A DNA stretch of 64,000 nucleotides from an uncultured Eremococcus sp. (GTDB lineage Bacteria > Bacillota > Bacilli > Lactobacillales > Aerococcaceae). Position 1 is the first letter of the stretch. Every line of letters starts with the position of its first letter. The stretch lies in the NCBI GenBank assembly GCA_943914835.1, contig CALUDO010000001.1, positions 124,001-188,000 on the forward strand. The letters run 5' to 3'. The notes under the pieces are model-generated. The model worked only from the letters and a program-made list of their open reading frames with translations. It had not been told where the DNA came from and searched no databases. Shown piece by piece: positions 1 through 8,427 of the stretch. Position numbers and translations under genes: made by a program.

Positions 1-48
1 AATAAGGATGACTATGTGTCACAAGGTTATCACTATTGGCGTTTATAA
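1..48 (+). CDS. C-terminal end of an unidentified protein (partial)
   Basis: Frame 1 is open from the first base and reads NKDDYVSQGYHYWRL before a TAA at 46-48, thirteen bases before cutC starts. The aromatic-rich ending looks like a protein C-terminus, but 15 residues cannot identify a family. The +2 frame is also open across this stretch, so the choice of frame is an inference from composition and from the short gap to the next gene. Confidence 0.35.
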   Translation, partial: NKDDYVSQGYHYWRL

Positions 49-60
49 TAGGATGAAATT

Positions 61-792
61 ATGATAGTTGAAGCCTGCGTGGATAGTTTAAAAAGTGCAC
101 TCCTAGCCCAATCTGGTGGAGTTGACCGGCTTGAGTTGAATGCAGGACTTTACCTCGGTGGCCTAACCCCTTCACTAGGACTGGTTCGTCAAGTGACGCT
201 TAGGGTGGATCTACCGACAATTGTGATGGTAAGACCGAGACCGGGAGGATTTGTCTATTCTGACTTAGAATTTGAAACCATGGCCAAGGATGCTGAAATC
301 CTCTTACAAGAAGATATTTCTGGTTTGGCCTTTGGCTGTTTAGAGGAAGATGGTTACCTAAATAACCAGCAAACAAAATATTTGGTGGATTTATGCCAGG
401 AAGCTGGTAAAGAAGCTGTTTTTCATAGGGCATTTGATATGGCGACAGATCCATACAGTTTGTGTCAACAACTGATTAATTTAAAGGTTAATCGTGTGTT
501 GACCTCTGGACAAGCGGATAAAGTCACTGGAGGACTGTCATTGATAGAGGATTTGATTGCACACTATGGCAACCAACTTGATTTCTGTTTAGGATCGGGA
601 GTGACAGCGGATAATGTTCTTGAAATCATTCAGGCGACAGGAGGACGTCAAGTCCACGCCTCTTTTAAAGAATGGGAACAAGATCCTACGACCAGAAGAC
701 CAGATCTTGATTTTGCTTATAATTCAGAGGGTGATTTTGAAAGTTTAAGTTTGGATAAAGTTCGAGCTTTAATTCAAAGAATTGGAAGGTAA
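61..792 (+). CDS. cutC: Copper homeostasis protein CutC
   Basis: The 243-residue product matches the CutC family (PF03932), a cytoplasmic TIM-barrel protein linked to copper tolerance whose biochemical activity is still debated. Family hallmarks are the start MIVEACVDSLKSALLA, then GGVDRLELNAGLYLGGLTPS (about residues 19-38), VMVRPRPGGFVYSD (about 56-69), the HRAFDM segment and VHASFKEW near the end. Length is normal. The start is the ATG seven bases after AGGA. It sits alone after a partial gene and is closed by a strong terminator at 799-826. No metal-responsive operator was recognised. Confidence 0.9.
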   Translation: MIVEACVDSLKSALLAQSGGVDRLELNAGLYLGGLTPSLGLVRQVTLRVDLPTIVMVRPRPGGFVYSDLEFETMAKDAEILLQEDISGLAFGCLEEDGYLNNQQTKYLVDLCQEAGKEAVFHRAFDMATDPYSLCQQLINLKVNRVLTSGQADKVTGGLSLIEDLIAHYGNQLDFCLGSGVTADNVLEIIQATGGRQVHASFKEWEQDPTTRRPDLDFAYNSEGDFESLSLDKVRALIQRIGR

Positions 793-798
793 ATAAAC

Positions 799-826
799 AG
801 CCCGTCCCAAGATTGGGACGGGCTAT
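799..826. terminator. Bidirectional terminator between cutC and dacA
   Basis: AGCCCGTCCCAA at 799-810 pairs perfectly with TTGGGACGGGCT at 813-824; the central pairs must open to form the loop. Short T-rich runs flank both sides, and the two convergent genes end here, so it probably serves both. Confidence 0.85.
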
Positions 827-850
827 TTATAAGGACTTGAAATTAATGGA

Positions 851-2062
851 TTAGTTAAAAATACTGAACAAATCACGCATGGCCTTAGTCAGTCCATTGT
901 CTCGTTTGTTTTCTAGGTGTTTTTCGGAATCGCTTCCTTCACCGGATGACTTTTCTTCCTTCTCTTCTTCCACTTGATTCTTAGGGAGATTGTTCGGAAG
1001 TTTGTCGTTTTGGTAGAGGTCAGGATATTCAGCGAGTTTGTCTAAGAGGATTTGAATTTCCCAGTAGGAACTCATGTCAAGGTCAGGTCGATTAGGGTCA
1101 GGGAAGACTCCCATGGCAACAGCGACAATGGGGCGGTCGTTTTCACTACCAGTAGCAATGAAACACTTGCCGGCTTCATCCGTGAAACCTGATTTCAACC
1201 CTGTTATTCCTGGACGACCGAATTGGTAGCCAGACCGCAGAAGGTTGGGGTTTGATAGGGTCATTTCTAGGTCAGTTCCTGCCTTGAATTGGTAGGTATC
1301 AGCATTTGTAATGTCGGTCACTTGGGGGTAATCTGTAACTAGATGTTGACCAACTAAGGCGATATCAGCTGCAGATAAGGTATTCTCGCTACTTTCATTC
1401 GACCCAGGGATCCAGACTTCTTCTGGAAGTTCTTCATTTGGTGTTCCAGAAACTGTCACGAGTTCAAAGTTAGTAATTCCCCAAGAATGAAGAAGGTCAG
1501 ACATGGCTTTAACCGCTGTTTCTTCATTACCATAGATTTCCCACATTAGGGCAGAGGTAGCATCGTTACCTGAAGCTAAAAGGACAGCATTCAAAAGGTC
1601 TTCTACCGTATAGCTTTCACCCGCAACTAAACCGACATTTGATAAGTTGTGATTGGCTGTGAAGAGGTCATATATTTTTTGGTCAATGGTTATTTCTTGG
1701 TCCATTGTCAACTTGCCTTCATCTATTGCTTGATAAATTAGATAGACTGATATAATTTTTGACATTGAAGCAATAGGGTAGGGAGTCGTAGCCTCTTTAC
1801 CAGCTAATACGCGGTTGGTTTCCTGGTCTACAACAATATATGATCTAGCATCGGTATTCTGGTCAAACCATTCAAGAATATCACTTGGGTAATCCTCCGG
1901 CATTTGGTAGTTTTCTCCTGCCTCTAAGCTGGTCCCTTGATTGGTTGAGAAGTTGGGTGTTTTGCTGATGGCTTGAACATGACTAATGAAAGAAGAGCTG
2001 AGAAGGACGGCTATGGTTAGCATAGCCACGGGAATTTTTCTGAAGTTATATTTGCTGAACAA
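851..2062 (-). CDS. dacA: D-alanyl-D-alanine carboxypeptidase (PBP5/DacA type, peptidase S11)
   Basis: A secreted low-molecular-mass penicillin-binding protein of 403 residues that trims the terminal D-Ala from peptidoglycan stems. The three active-site motifs are visible: SMSK (Ser99-Lys102), SGN (164-166) and KSG (290-292), the last a common variant of KTG. A hydrophobic signal segment covers about residues 11-30, and the C-terminus is an acidic, Lys/Glu/Ser-rich stretch followed by a short amphipathic tail that may touch the membrane. The start is TTG, placed seven bases after AGGAGG. A near-consensus promoter lies upstream. The symbol follows the family; the exact paralogue is not certain. 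Confidence 0.9.
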   Translation of the reverse strand: MFSKYNFRKIPVAMLTIAVLLSSSFISHVQAISKTPNFSTNQGTSLEAGENYQMPEDYPSDILEWFDQNTDARSYIVVDQETNRVLAGKEATTPYPIASMSKIISVYLIYQAIDEGKLTMDQEITIDQKIYDLFTANHNLSNVGLVAGESYTVEDLLNAVLLASGNDATSALMWEIYGNEETAVKAMSDLLHSWGITNFELVTVSGTPNEELPEEVWIPGSNESSENTLSAADIALVGQHLVTDYPQVTDITNADTYQFKAGTDLEMTLSNPNLLRSGYQFGRPGITGLKSGFTDEAGKCFIATGSENDRPIVAVAMGVFPDPNRPDLDMSSYWEIQILLDKLAEYPDLYQNDKLPNNLPKNQVEEEKEEKSSGEGSDSEKHLENKRDNGLTKAMRDLFSIFN

Positions 2063-2098
2063 GGTGATTCCTCCTAGGATTTAAATTCTACCTAAAGT

Positions 2099-2127
2099 AT
2101 TATAGCGAAAAGGCCTGTCTATTCCAA
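2099..2127 (-). promoter_or_regulatory. Sigma-A promoter of dacA
   Basis: On the minus strand TTGGAA (2122-2127) is followed after exactly 17 bases by TATAAT (2099-2104). This is about 37 bases upstream of the TTG start. Confidence 0.8.
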
Positions 2128-2133
2128 GCTAAG

Positions 2134-2149
2134 CTTAATTAGAATTAAG
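2134..2149. repeat. Perfect 7-bp inverted repeat between divergent promoters
   Basis: CTTAATT and AATTAAG are separated by AG. The palindrome lies just upstream of the dacA -35 box and about 60 bases upstream of the divergent promoter at 2210-2238, a plausible operator position, but no regulator could be assigned. Confidence 0.4.
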
Positions 2150-2209
2150 ATTAAGCAAGTATTTTTCACAAGATGACCACATTTAAGTTAGGGGTCTTCT
2201 TGATTTTGA

Positions 2210-2238
2210 ATGACTTCAAGTATTTTTTCTCTTATAAT
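2210..2238 (+). promoter_or_regulatory. Probable promoter of the O-antigen-ligase-like gene
   Basis: A consensus TATAAT at 2233-2238 has ATGACT 17 bases upstream at 2210-2215, a four-of-six -35 match. The gene starts 32 bases downstream. Confidence 0.6.
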
Positions 2239-2269
2239 GTAGCTTAAGAATAAAACAGGAGATGAAAGA

Positions 2270-3430
2270 ATGAAACAATTTTCTTTGAGGTATCCTGCTA
2301 GGCGGACCTTGTCTTTATATTTACTTACAATGTTGGCTATGTTGATTTCTTTTTATTTGGGTAGCTTAGTTTTTATTGGCCTTACCCTTTATTATATTTA
2401 CCAAAATCGTAAGCAGGTTCTGACCTATATCCGGCAAGATTGGGTGATTTTCTTGTTTATGATCTACACTTTGGCAGTGGCTGCCTATAACCAGAATATG
2501 GTGGGCTGTCTACTTCCATTAGTCTATCTCTTAATGTATTTTTATTTTAAAATCTATTATCAAAAGATTGATTCCAACACTTATTTCACTATTTTGAAAA
2601 TAGTTTCCTTGTCTGCTATACCCTTAACACTAATATGTGTCTATATATACCTAAGCTATGCTTTGGAGCATGGGTATGGTGTTTTTTATGTATTTAAATA
2701 CAATGCCTTACAAACAAGGGCAGAGGCTACCTTTTTTAATGCTAACTATTATGGCCTCTTCTGTGCATTTTCCTGGGCAGCTAGCCTTTATTTGATGAAA
2801 AAAGAGAAAAATATGACATGGTATTGTTTGGGAGGATTTGCCTTACTTGCGAATGCAATATCAGTTGTTTTAACGGCGTCAAGAATGTTACCGCCTACGA
2901 TTATTTTAACCAGTTTGTGGATGCTTGTATGGATGGATCGACGGTGGTTGAAATATATTCTAGCCTGTATCGTTCTGGGACTGGCTTTAGTCATGGTTAA
3001 ACCCAGTTTGATTCCTAGAATTGATAGTATCGCATATGCCTTTCAGGATCGTTTTAATCTATGGGCTGTGGGTTTACAGATTTTTATGAGTCACCCATTA
3101 ATAGGTCGAGGGAGCATGGCCTTTATGAATTTCTATTATCTATATAGCGATTATGCTCAAATGCATGCCCATTCTCTTTATATTAATAGTCTGGCTGATT
3201 TTGGCTTAATTGGAACAGGGATGATTCTGTGGATGCTTAAGCCTCTCTTTGGAAATATAAAGACCCTTTACCGGGATAAGGACTTAAGACTAGAGTTTGC
3301 TTTGATTAGCGGTTTGATTGTTGCTGTTTTAGTCCATGGTATAATGGATGTAGCTATTTTTTGGATTCAAACCGCCTTTGTTTTTCTATCTTTAATCATG
3401 ATATCATCAGAAAAATTAAAGAAAATCTAA
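2270..3430 (+). CDS. O-antigen ligase / Wzy-type polysaccharide polymerase-like membrane protein
   Basis: A 386-residue polytopic membrane protein with roughly ten hydrophobic segments. The region QDRFNLWAVGLQIFMSHPLI, followed by GRGSMAFMNF, a histidine-containing HAHSLYINSLADFG stretch and a final hydrophobic block, is the pattern of the Wzy_C/O-antigen ligase family (PF04932), which joins or polymerises undecaprenyl-linked glycans outside the membrane. Start ATG follows AGGAGA. It is unusual in being alone: no glycosyltransferase or flippase genes flank it, so its substrate cannot be inferred. It is followed directly by the infC leader with no obvious terminator of its own. Confidence 0.75.
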   Translation: MKQFSLRYPARRTLSLYLLTMLAMLISFYLGSLVFIGLTLYYIYQNRKQVLTYIRQDWVIFLFMIYTLAVAAYNQNMVGCLLPLVYLLMYFYFKIYYQKIDSNTYFTILKIVSLSAIPLTLICVYIYLSYALEHGYGVFYVFKYNALQTRAEATFFNANYYGLFCAFSWAASLYLMKKEKNMTWYCLGGFALLANAISVVLTASRMLPPTIILTSLWMLVWMDRRWLKYILACIVLGLALVMVKPSLIPRIDSIAYAFQDRFNLWAVGLQIFMSHPLIGRGSMAFMNFYYLYSDYAQMHAHSLYINSLADFGLIGTGMILWMLKPLFGNIKTLYRDKDLRLEFALISGLIVAVLVHGIMDVAIFWIQTAFVFLSLIMISSEKLKKI

Positions 3431-3435
3431 AAAAA

Positions 3436-3603
3436 CCTTGCCATTAAAAACTGAGTATGGTATTCTCTTAAAGTTGAGAAAACAAGTAGAACTCAGTTTC
3501 TCGCCAATGGCCTGGGGCCCTTGGCAAATAGATAAGTAGGTCACATTTTATTGGACCTAGTTTACCTGTGAGAAGTGAGTTTATTATAAACTTGCTTTTT
3601 TTA
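3436..3603 (+). promoter_or_regulatory. L20-type leader RNA upstream of infC-rpmI-rplT
   Basis: This 216-base gap holds nested stems: GCCATT (3440-3445) with AATGGC (3506-3511), AACTGAGT (3449-3456) with ACTCAGTT (3491-3498), and TTCTC (3463-3467) with GAGAA (3476-3480). TTGGCAA (3521-3527) could compete for the first strand. It ends in a terminator-like hairpin, 3573-3583 with 3587-3597 followed by seven T. In Bacillus and relatives L20 binds such a leader and promotes premature termination. The architecture and position fit; base-level identity to the known family was not computed. Confidence 0.75.
3573..3603 (+). terminator. Attenuator hairpin in the infC leader
   Basis: An 11-bp stem containing two G-U pairs (3573-3583 with 3587-3597) has a three-base loop and runs straight into a T tract. 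Sitting 43 bases before the infC start, it is the expected terminator of an L20-controlled leader. Confidence 0.75.
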
Positions 3604-3645
3604 TTGTTCTTGTGTTTCTCAAAATATTAATGGAGGTGGATTCAT

Positions 3646-4155
3646 ATTAAAGACTTACCCATCAATGAAGAAATCCGCGCGCGTGAGTTACGCGTTATCG
3701 GAGATAACGGAGATCAGATAGGCGTTAAATCACTGAACGATGCTCTAACCATTGCTGAATCGTTTGAATTGGATTTAGTATTAGTGTCCCCTGGTGCGAA
3801 ACCGCCCGTGGCTAGAATTATGGATTACGGTAAGTATCGCTATGAACTTCAAAAGAAGGAGAAAGAACAACGGAAGAACCAGAAAACGGTTAATCTTAAA
3901 GAACTTCGTTTAAGTCCTTCAATTGAGGAACACGACTATCAAACTAAATTGAGACAAGCCATTAAATTCCTAGAAAAAGGGGATAAGGTTAAGGTTTCTA
4001 TCCGTTTTAGAGGTCGGGCTATTACCCATAAAGACCTAGGACGGGATGTCTTAGAGGATTTCATTGAAGATACACAAGAAGTAGCTTCAGTTGAAACAGC
4101 ACCAAAAATGGATGGGCGCTTTATGTTTATGATTCTAGCGCCAAAATCAGAATAG
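3646..4155 (+). CDS. infC: Translation initiation factor IF-3 (AUU start)
   Basis: IF-3 binds the 30S subunit and discriminates against poor start codons. No ATG, GTG or TTG gives a full-length protein: the first ATG in frame, at 3808, would lose the N-terminal domain. Reading from ATT at 3646 gives 169 residues beginning (M)[18 protein letters not shown], the standard IF-3 N-terminus, nine bases after GGAGG (3632-3636). A non-canonical AUU start is the classic IF-3 autoregulation device in E. coli and Bacillus. The N-domain, Lys-rich linker (about 75-85) and C-domain are complete. First gene of infC-rpmI-rplT. Confidence 0.95.
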   Translation: MKDLPINEEIRARELRVIGDNGDQIGVKSLNDALTIAESFELDLVLVSPGAKPPVARIMDYGKYRYELQKKEKEQRKNQKTVNLKELRLSPSIEEHDYQTKLRQAIKFLEKGDKVKVSIRFRGRAITHKDLGRDVLEDFIEDTQEVASVETAPKMDGRFMFMILAPKSE

Positions 4156-4176
4156 GAAATATTTAGGAGGATTATC

Positions 4177-4374
4177 ATGCCAAAACAAAAAACACACCGC
4201 GCAACTGCCAAACGCGTTAAACGTACGGGTTCAGGAAAGTTAAAACGCTCTAGAGCCTTTACTTCTCACCGTTTCCACGGTAAGACTAAGAAACAACGTC
4301 GTCAATTACGTAAAGCATCACTTGTATCATCAAGTGATTACAAACGTATTAAGCAAATGATTTCATCATTATAA
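4177..4374 (+). CDS. rpmI: 50S ribosomal protein L35
   Basis: A 65-residue very basic protein, [20 protein letters not shown] at the start and [10 protein letters not shown] at the end, typical of bL35 of the large subunit. It lies 21 bases after infC behind TAGGAGG and 22 bases before rplT, so it is the middle gene of the operon, presumably under the same L20-responsive leader. Confidence 0.97.
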   Translation: MPKQKTHRATAKRVKRTGSGKLKRSRAFTSHRFHGKTKKQRRQLRKASLVSSSDYKRIKQMISSL

Positions 4375-4396
4375 TAGACTTAAGGAGGAATAAAGC

Positions 4397-4750
4397 ATGG
4401 CACGTGTTAAGGGTGGATATGTTACACGCCAACGTCGTAAACGTACAATTAAATTAGCTAAAGGGTATTACGGAGCAAAATCAATTTCATATAAGATGGC
4501 CAAACAACAGGTCATGAAATCACGGATGTATGCTTTCCGTGACCGTAAGCAAACAAAACGGAATTTCCGTCGCTTATGGATTACCCGGATTAATGCAGCT
4601 GCTCGTCAAGAAGGCGTAAGCTATTCTGTATTAATGAATGGTCTTAAAAAAGCTGGCATCGAAATGAACCGTAAGATGTTAGCTGATTTAGCAGTGAATG
4701 ACCAAGATGCTTTCAAGGTCTTAGTTGACCAAGCTAAAGCGGCTCTATAA
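4397..4750 (+). CDS. rplT: 50S ribosomal protein L20
   Basis: At 117 residues, with [20 protein letters not shown] at the start and the [12 protein letters not shown] core, this is bL20, a primary 23S rRNA binder needed early in 50S assembly. In Gram-positives L20 also represses this operon by binding the leader seen at 3436-3603. The start follows AAGGAGG. A terminator closes the operon at 4770-4809. Confidence 0.97.
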   Translation: MARVKGGYVTRQRRKRTIKLAKGYYGAKSISYKMAKQQVMKSRMYAFRDRKQTKRNFRRLWITRINAAARQEGVSYSVLMNGLKKAGIEMNRKMLADLAVNDQDAFKVLVDQAKAAL

Positions 4751-4769
4751 TTAAAACTTATCTTAAATG

Positions 4770-4809
4770 AAGTGATTCCCTATCTTTTTGATAGTGGGGT
4801 CACTTTTTT
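4770..4809 (+). terminator. Terminator of infC-rpmI-rplT
   Basis: AAGTGA (4770-4775) pairs with TCACTT (4800-4805) and an inner CCCTATC pairs with GATAGTGGG. The stem runs into TTTTTTG. Confidence 0.85.
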
Positions 4810-4865
4810 GTATAAAAATATGTTAGGATTGAAAGGTATAAAGTTACTTGTAAGGAGGATGAACC

Positions 4866-6617
4866 ATGTCTCATATTTGGCGATATATCAAACAAAGACC
4901 TGGCTTATTGGTCTTAAACTTAATTGGGAGTCTCTTTTTCGTTATCGTTAACTTAGGCTTGCCGACTATCTTAGCCCAAATGATTAATGAAGCCATTATT
5001 CCTAATGATATTGATAAATTATACTATTGGGGAGCGATTATGGTTGTGGTCATTGTAGCTGGTGCTGGAGGGAGGGTTCTCCTCTCCTATGCTTCGAGTA
5101 AATTAACCACCCTAATGATTCGTGATTTAAGAAATGACATGTTTGATAAGTTGCAATACTTCTCCCATGAAGAATACGAGAAAATAGGGGTATCATCCTT
5201 AGTCACTCGGATAACTAATGATGCCTTTGTTTTGATGCAGTTCACTGAGATGTCGCTGCGTTTGGGCTTTAATACACCATTGATGTTTATTGGATCCATT
5301 ATTATGATTATTTTAACCAGCCCTTCCTTAGCCTGGCTATTGGTATTGGCAATTCCATTCTTAATAGCTTCAATTTACTGGATTGCTAAGCGGTCTCGAC
5401 CTATTTCGGAAGCTCAACAAACTTCTTTAGACCGAATTAATCAATATGCTCGGGAAAATTTAACAGGGCTTCGAGTCATAAGGGCCTTTGCAAGGGAAGA
5501 TTATCAAGAAGCCAAATTTCATCGACAAACTGATGATTATGCTGATGTAGCCGGAGATCTATTTAAGTTGATGGGGCTAGCGAATCCTTTATTCTTCCAT
5601 ATTTTAATTTGGATGATTGTACTAATCATGTGGTTTGCTTTAGGACCCATAGAAGCAGGATCATTGAATATTGGGATACTAGTAGCCTTTATTGAATATG
5701 CCTTTCACGCTTTATTTTCCATCTTAATGTTTTCTCAACTCTTCATGATGTATCCTAGAACGAATGTCTCCGCAAATCGGATTAGCGAAGTCTTGACCAT
5801 GCCCATATCAATTTCCCCCAATGAATCTGGAGTTACAGAAACAGACACTGAGGGGTATTTAGAATTTGATAATGTGACCTTTGCCTATCCAGGGGAAACT
5901 GAAAGCCCTGTCCTTCATAATATATCCTTTAAGGCTCAACCAGGGCAGATGGTTGCCTTTATAGGGAGTACTGGGTCTGGTAAATCTACTTTGGTTCAAC
6001 TTATTCCTCGTTTCTTTGATGTTACCTTAGGTCGAATCTTGGTGGATGGGGTAGATGTTCGTTCCTATCAATTGAAAGCTTTGCGCTCCAAAATCGGCTA
6101 TATTCCTCAGAAATCTCTTCTCTTCACAGGAACCATTGGTGACAACCTTCGTTATGGAAAGTACGATGCTTCTGAAAAAGAGTTGACTCGAGCGACAGAT
6201 GTAGCTCAGGCTAAGGATTTTATTGAAAAAACTAAAGAACGCTATCAGACTTTTTTAGCAGAGGGTGGTTCTAATTTGTCCGGAGGGCAGAAGCAGCGAC
6301 TATCAATCGCGCGGGCGATTGTTAAAGAACCTTCAATTTATGTGTTTGATGATTCCTTCTCCGCACTAGACTATAAAACAGATGCTGAACTTCGCCGACG
6401 GTTGAAAGAAATTACAGAACATTCAACTGTCTTAGTAGTAGCCCAACGAATCTCCTCAATTAAAGACGCTGATCAAATTATTGTCTTAAATGAGGGTGAA
6501 ATCATAGGCCGGGGCCGACATGAAGAACTGATGGCTAATAATGAAATATATCAAGAAATTGCTCAATCTCAGATGAAACCAAGTAAATACGAAAGCGAGG
6601 TGGCAGATCATGCTTAA
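4866..6617 (+). CDS. ABC exporter half-transporter, subunit with degenerate ATPase site
   Basis: A 583-residue half-transporter with an N-terminal six-helix membrane domain and a C-terminal nucleotide-binding domain: Walker A GSTGSGKST (367-375), signature LSGGQ (471-475), Walker B ending Asp495-Asp496. The catalytic glutamate position is Asp496 and the H-loop is AQR (Gln527) instead of AHR, so its own ATP site should be weak. This is the BmrC/LmrC/TM287 pattern of heterodimeric multidrug-type exporters. It overlaps the partner gene by eight bases. Start ATG follows AAGGAGG. Substrate unknown. Confidence 0.9.
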   Translation: MSHIWRYIKQRPGLLVLNLIGSLFFVIVNLGLPTILAQMINEAIIPNDIDKLYYWGAIMVVVIVAGAGGRVLLSYASSKLTTLMIRDLRNDMFDKLQYFSHEEYEKIGVSSLVTRITNDAFVLMQFTEMSLRLGFNTPLMFIGSIIMIILTSPSLAWLLVLAIPFLIASIYWIAKRSRPISEAQQTSLDRINQYARENLTGLRVIRAFAREDYQEAKFHRQTDDYADVAGDLFKLMGLANPLFFHILIWMIVLIMWFALGPIEAGSLNIGILVAFIEYAFHALFSILMFSQLFMMYPRTNVSANRISEVLTMPISISPNESGVTETDTEGYLEFDNVTFAYPGETESPVLHNISFKAQPGQMVAFIGSTGSGKSTLVQLIPRFFDVTLGRILVDGVDVRSYQLKALRSKIGYIPQKSLLFTGTIGDNLRYGKYDASEKELTRATDVAQAKDFIEKTKERYQTFLAEGGSNLSGGQKQRLSIARAIVKEPSIYVFDDSFSALDYKTDAELRRRLKEITEHSTVLVVAQRISSIKDADQIIVLNEGEIIGRGRHEELMANNEIYQEIAQSQMKPSKYESEVADHA

Positions 6618-8367
6618 TTCATTCAAATCGATTTGGCCTTTCTTTAAACCCTATCGTTTTAAATTATGGGCTTCAATTTTCTGTGTGGTAGTCAGTGTGA
6701 TTATGAATGTACTTGAGCCCTTCGTTTTAGGTATAGCGATTACTGAACTTACCCAGAATGTCTTGGATATGTCTAAGGGGATCCAGGGAGCAGGGGTGAA
6801 TTATTCCTATATTTTCTGGGTCTTGGTCTTATATTTCATCCGAGGGGGATTTAACCAAGTTGCAACCTATGGATCTAACTATTTTATAACCCAAGCAGTT
6901 CAAGCTATGACCCGGGATTTACGAGATGCAATTATGCAGAAAATCAACCGCCTTCCGGTGTCATATTTTGACCGTCATCAATTTGGTGATATGCTAGGGA
7001 GATTGACCAATGATATTGAGGCAATTTCCAATGCAGCCCAACAGGCAATCATTCAAGTGGTGAATGCTATCTTATCGATTGTTTTTGTAGCTATTATGAT
7101 GTTTATGCTTCAATGGCAACTGGCCTTAGTTATTCTAATTTCCATGCCCATATCTTATTGGGTAGCTAAGTTAGTGATTCGGTCATCACAGAAATACTTT
7201 AAAGAACAAGCTGATATTCTCGGTCGATTGAATGGCTTTGTTCAGGAATCTTTAACGGGCTTCAATGTGATTAAATTATTTGCCCATGAGGAAGCAGCGA
7301 GGGAAGATTTCCAAGTTATTACAGAGGACCTGTATCAGGTTGGTTTTAAGGCCTCTTTCTTATCCTCCTTAACCATGCCCTTAGTCGCTTCGGTTTCTCA
7401 TTTTGCTTATTTAATTGTTGCAATTTTGGGAGGGGTCATGACAATGGCTGGTCGATTAACGATTGGTAACCTGCAAGCCTTTACCCAGTATGTATGGCAG
7501 GTCAATCAACCCATCCAAATGATTACCCAGTTATCTGGTTTGGTTCAATCGGCCACAGCAGCTATTGACCGGGTAATGGAAGTCTTAGCTGCTGATGAGG
7601 AAGACCAGTCTTATCAACTGGAGTTGACCCAACCCTTAAGTGGCCAAGTGACCTTCGAGGATGTTTCCTTTGCTTATAGATCTGACCAACCGCTTATCCA
7701 GAATTTCTCTGTTCAGGTTCAACCGGGAGAGACAGTAGCCATTGTTGGACCAACAGGGGCTGGAAAGACAACCCTAATAAATTTATTGATGCGGTTCTAT
7801 GATGTGGATGGTGGCTCTATTAAGGTAGATGGTCAGGATATTCGAATGTTTTCACGCCAGGATTATCGGTCTCAATTTGGGATGGTCCTACAGGATGCCT
7901 GGCTTTATGAAGGTAGTATTGAAGAGAATCTTCGTTTTGGGAATTTACAAGCTAGTGACGAAGACCTGGTTGAAGCAGCTAAAGCTGCCAATGTAGATCA
8001 CTTTATCCGGACCCTGCCAGGGGGGTATAAGATGAAGATGAATCAAGAATCCAGTAATATTTCCTTAGGTCAAAAACAATTGTTGACCATTGCCCGGGCC
8101 CTACTTTCCAACCCGAAAATTCTTATTCTGGATGAAGCGACCTCCTCAGTTGATACTCGGTTGGAACTTTTAATTCAGAAAGCTATGGACAAACTTATGG
8201 AAGGACGAACTTCCTTTGTGATTGCCCACCGCTTATCAACGATTCAAGATGCTGATAGAATCCTGGTTATGAGGGATGGGCAAATTATTGAGCAGGGTAA
8301 TCATGATTCCCTCCTTGAAGCTAAAGGATTTTACCACGATTTGTACTATTCTCAATTTTCTAAATAA
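6610..8367 (+). CDS. ABC exporter half-transporter, catalytically competent subunit
   Basis: The 585-residue partner has a membrane domain and an ATPase domain with Walker A GPTGAGKTT (380-388), Walker B ILILDE with catalytic Glu509, and H-loop His540. Its signature is degenerate, ISLGQ (484-488) in place of LSGGQ. Because each ATP site uses Walker motifs of one subunit and the signature of the other, this lesion pairs with the Asp/Gln lesions of the upstream subunit to give one dead and one active site. That complementarity supports an obligate BmrC/BmrD-like heterodimer. A strong hairpin terminator follows. Confidence 0.9.
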   Translation: MLNSFKSIWPFFKPYRFKLWASIFCVVVSVIMNVLEPFVLGIAITELTQNVLDMSKGIQGAGVNYSYIFWVLVLYFIRGGFNQVATYGSNYFITQAVQAMTRDLRDAIMQKINRLPVSYFDRHQFGDMLGRLTNDIEAISNAAQQAIIQVVNAILSIVFVAIMMFMLQWQLALVILISMPISYWVAKLVIRSSQKYFKEQADILGRLNGFVQESLTGFNVIKLFAHEEAAREDFQVITEDLYQVGFKASFLSSLTMPLVASVSHFAYLIVAILGGVMTMAGRLTIGNLQAFTQYVWQVNQPIQMITQLSGLVQSATAAIDRVMEVLAADEEDQSYQLELTQPLSGQVTFEDVSFAYRSDQPLIQNFSVQVQPGETVAIVGPTGAGKTTLINLLMRFYDVDGGSIKVDGQDIRMFSRQDYRSQFGMVLQDAWLYEGSIEENLRFGNLQASDEDLVEAAKAANVDHFIRTLPGGYKMKMNQESSNISLGQKQLLTIARALLSNPKILILDEATSSVDTRLELLIQKAMDKLMEGRTSFVIAHRLSTIQDADRILVMRDGQIIEQGNHDSLLEAKGFYHDLYYSQFSK

Positions 8368-8378
8368 GAATCAAGCGG

Positions 8379-8420
8379 TTCAAAAAGACCCCATCCAGTA
8401 TGGATGGGGGTCTTTTTGAA
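8379..8420. terminator. Bidirectional terminator between the exporter operon and spxH
   Basis: Arms 8379-8397 and 8401-8420 (AAAAAGACC with GGTCTTTTT at the base, CCATCCA with TGGATGG at the top) form a stem of about 18 bp with one bulged G. Converging genes end on both sides, and A/T tracts within the arms give a U run on either strand. Confidence 0.85.
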
Positions 8421-8427
8421 CTTTGTC

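Noticed and set aside
3640..3642. An earlier in-frame ATT that could start infC
   Set aside because: It lies only three bases after GGAGG, too close for initiation, and adds two unconserved residues.
3769..3808. Starting IF-3 at an internal codon such as 3769
   Set aside because: This removes most of the N-terminal domain, and there is no ribosome site before it.
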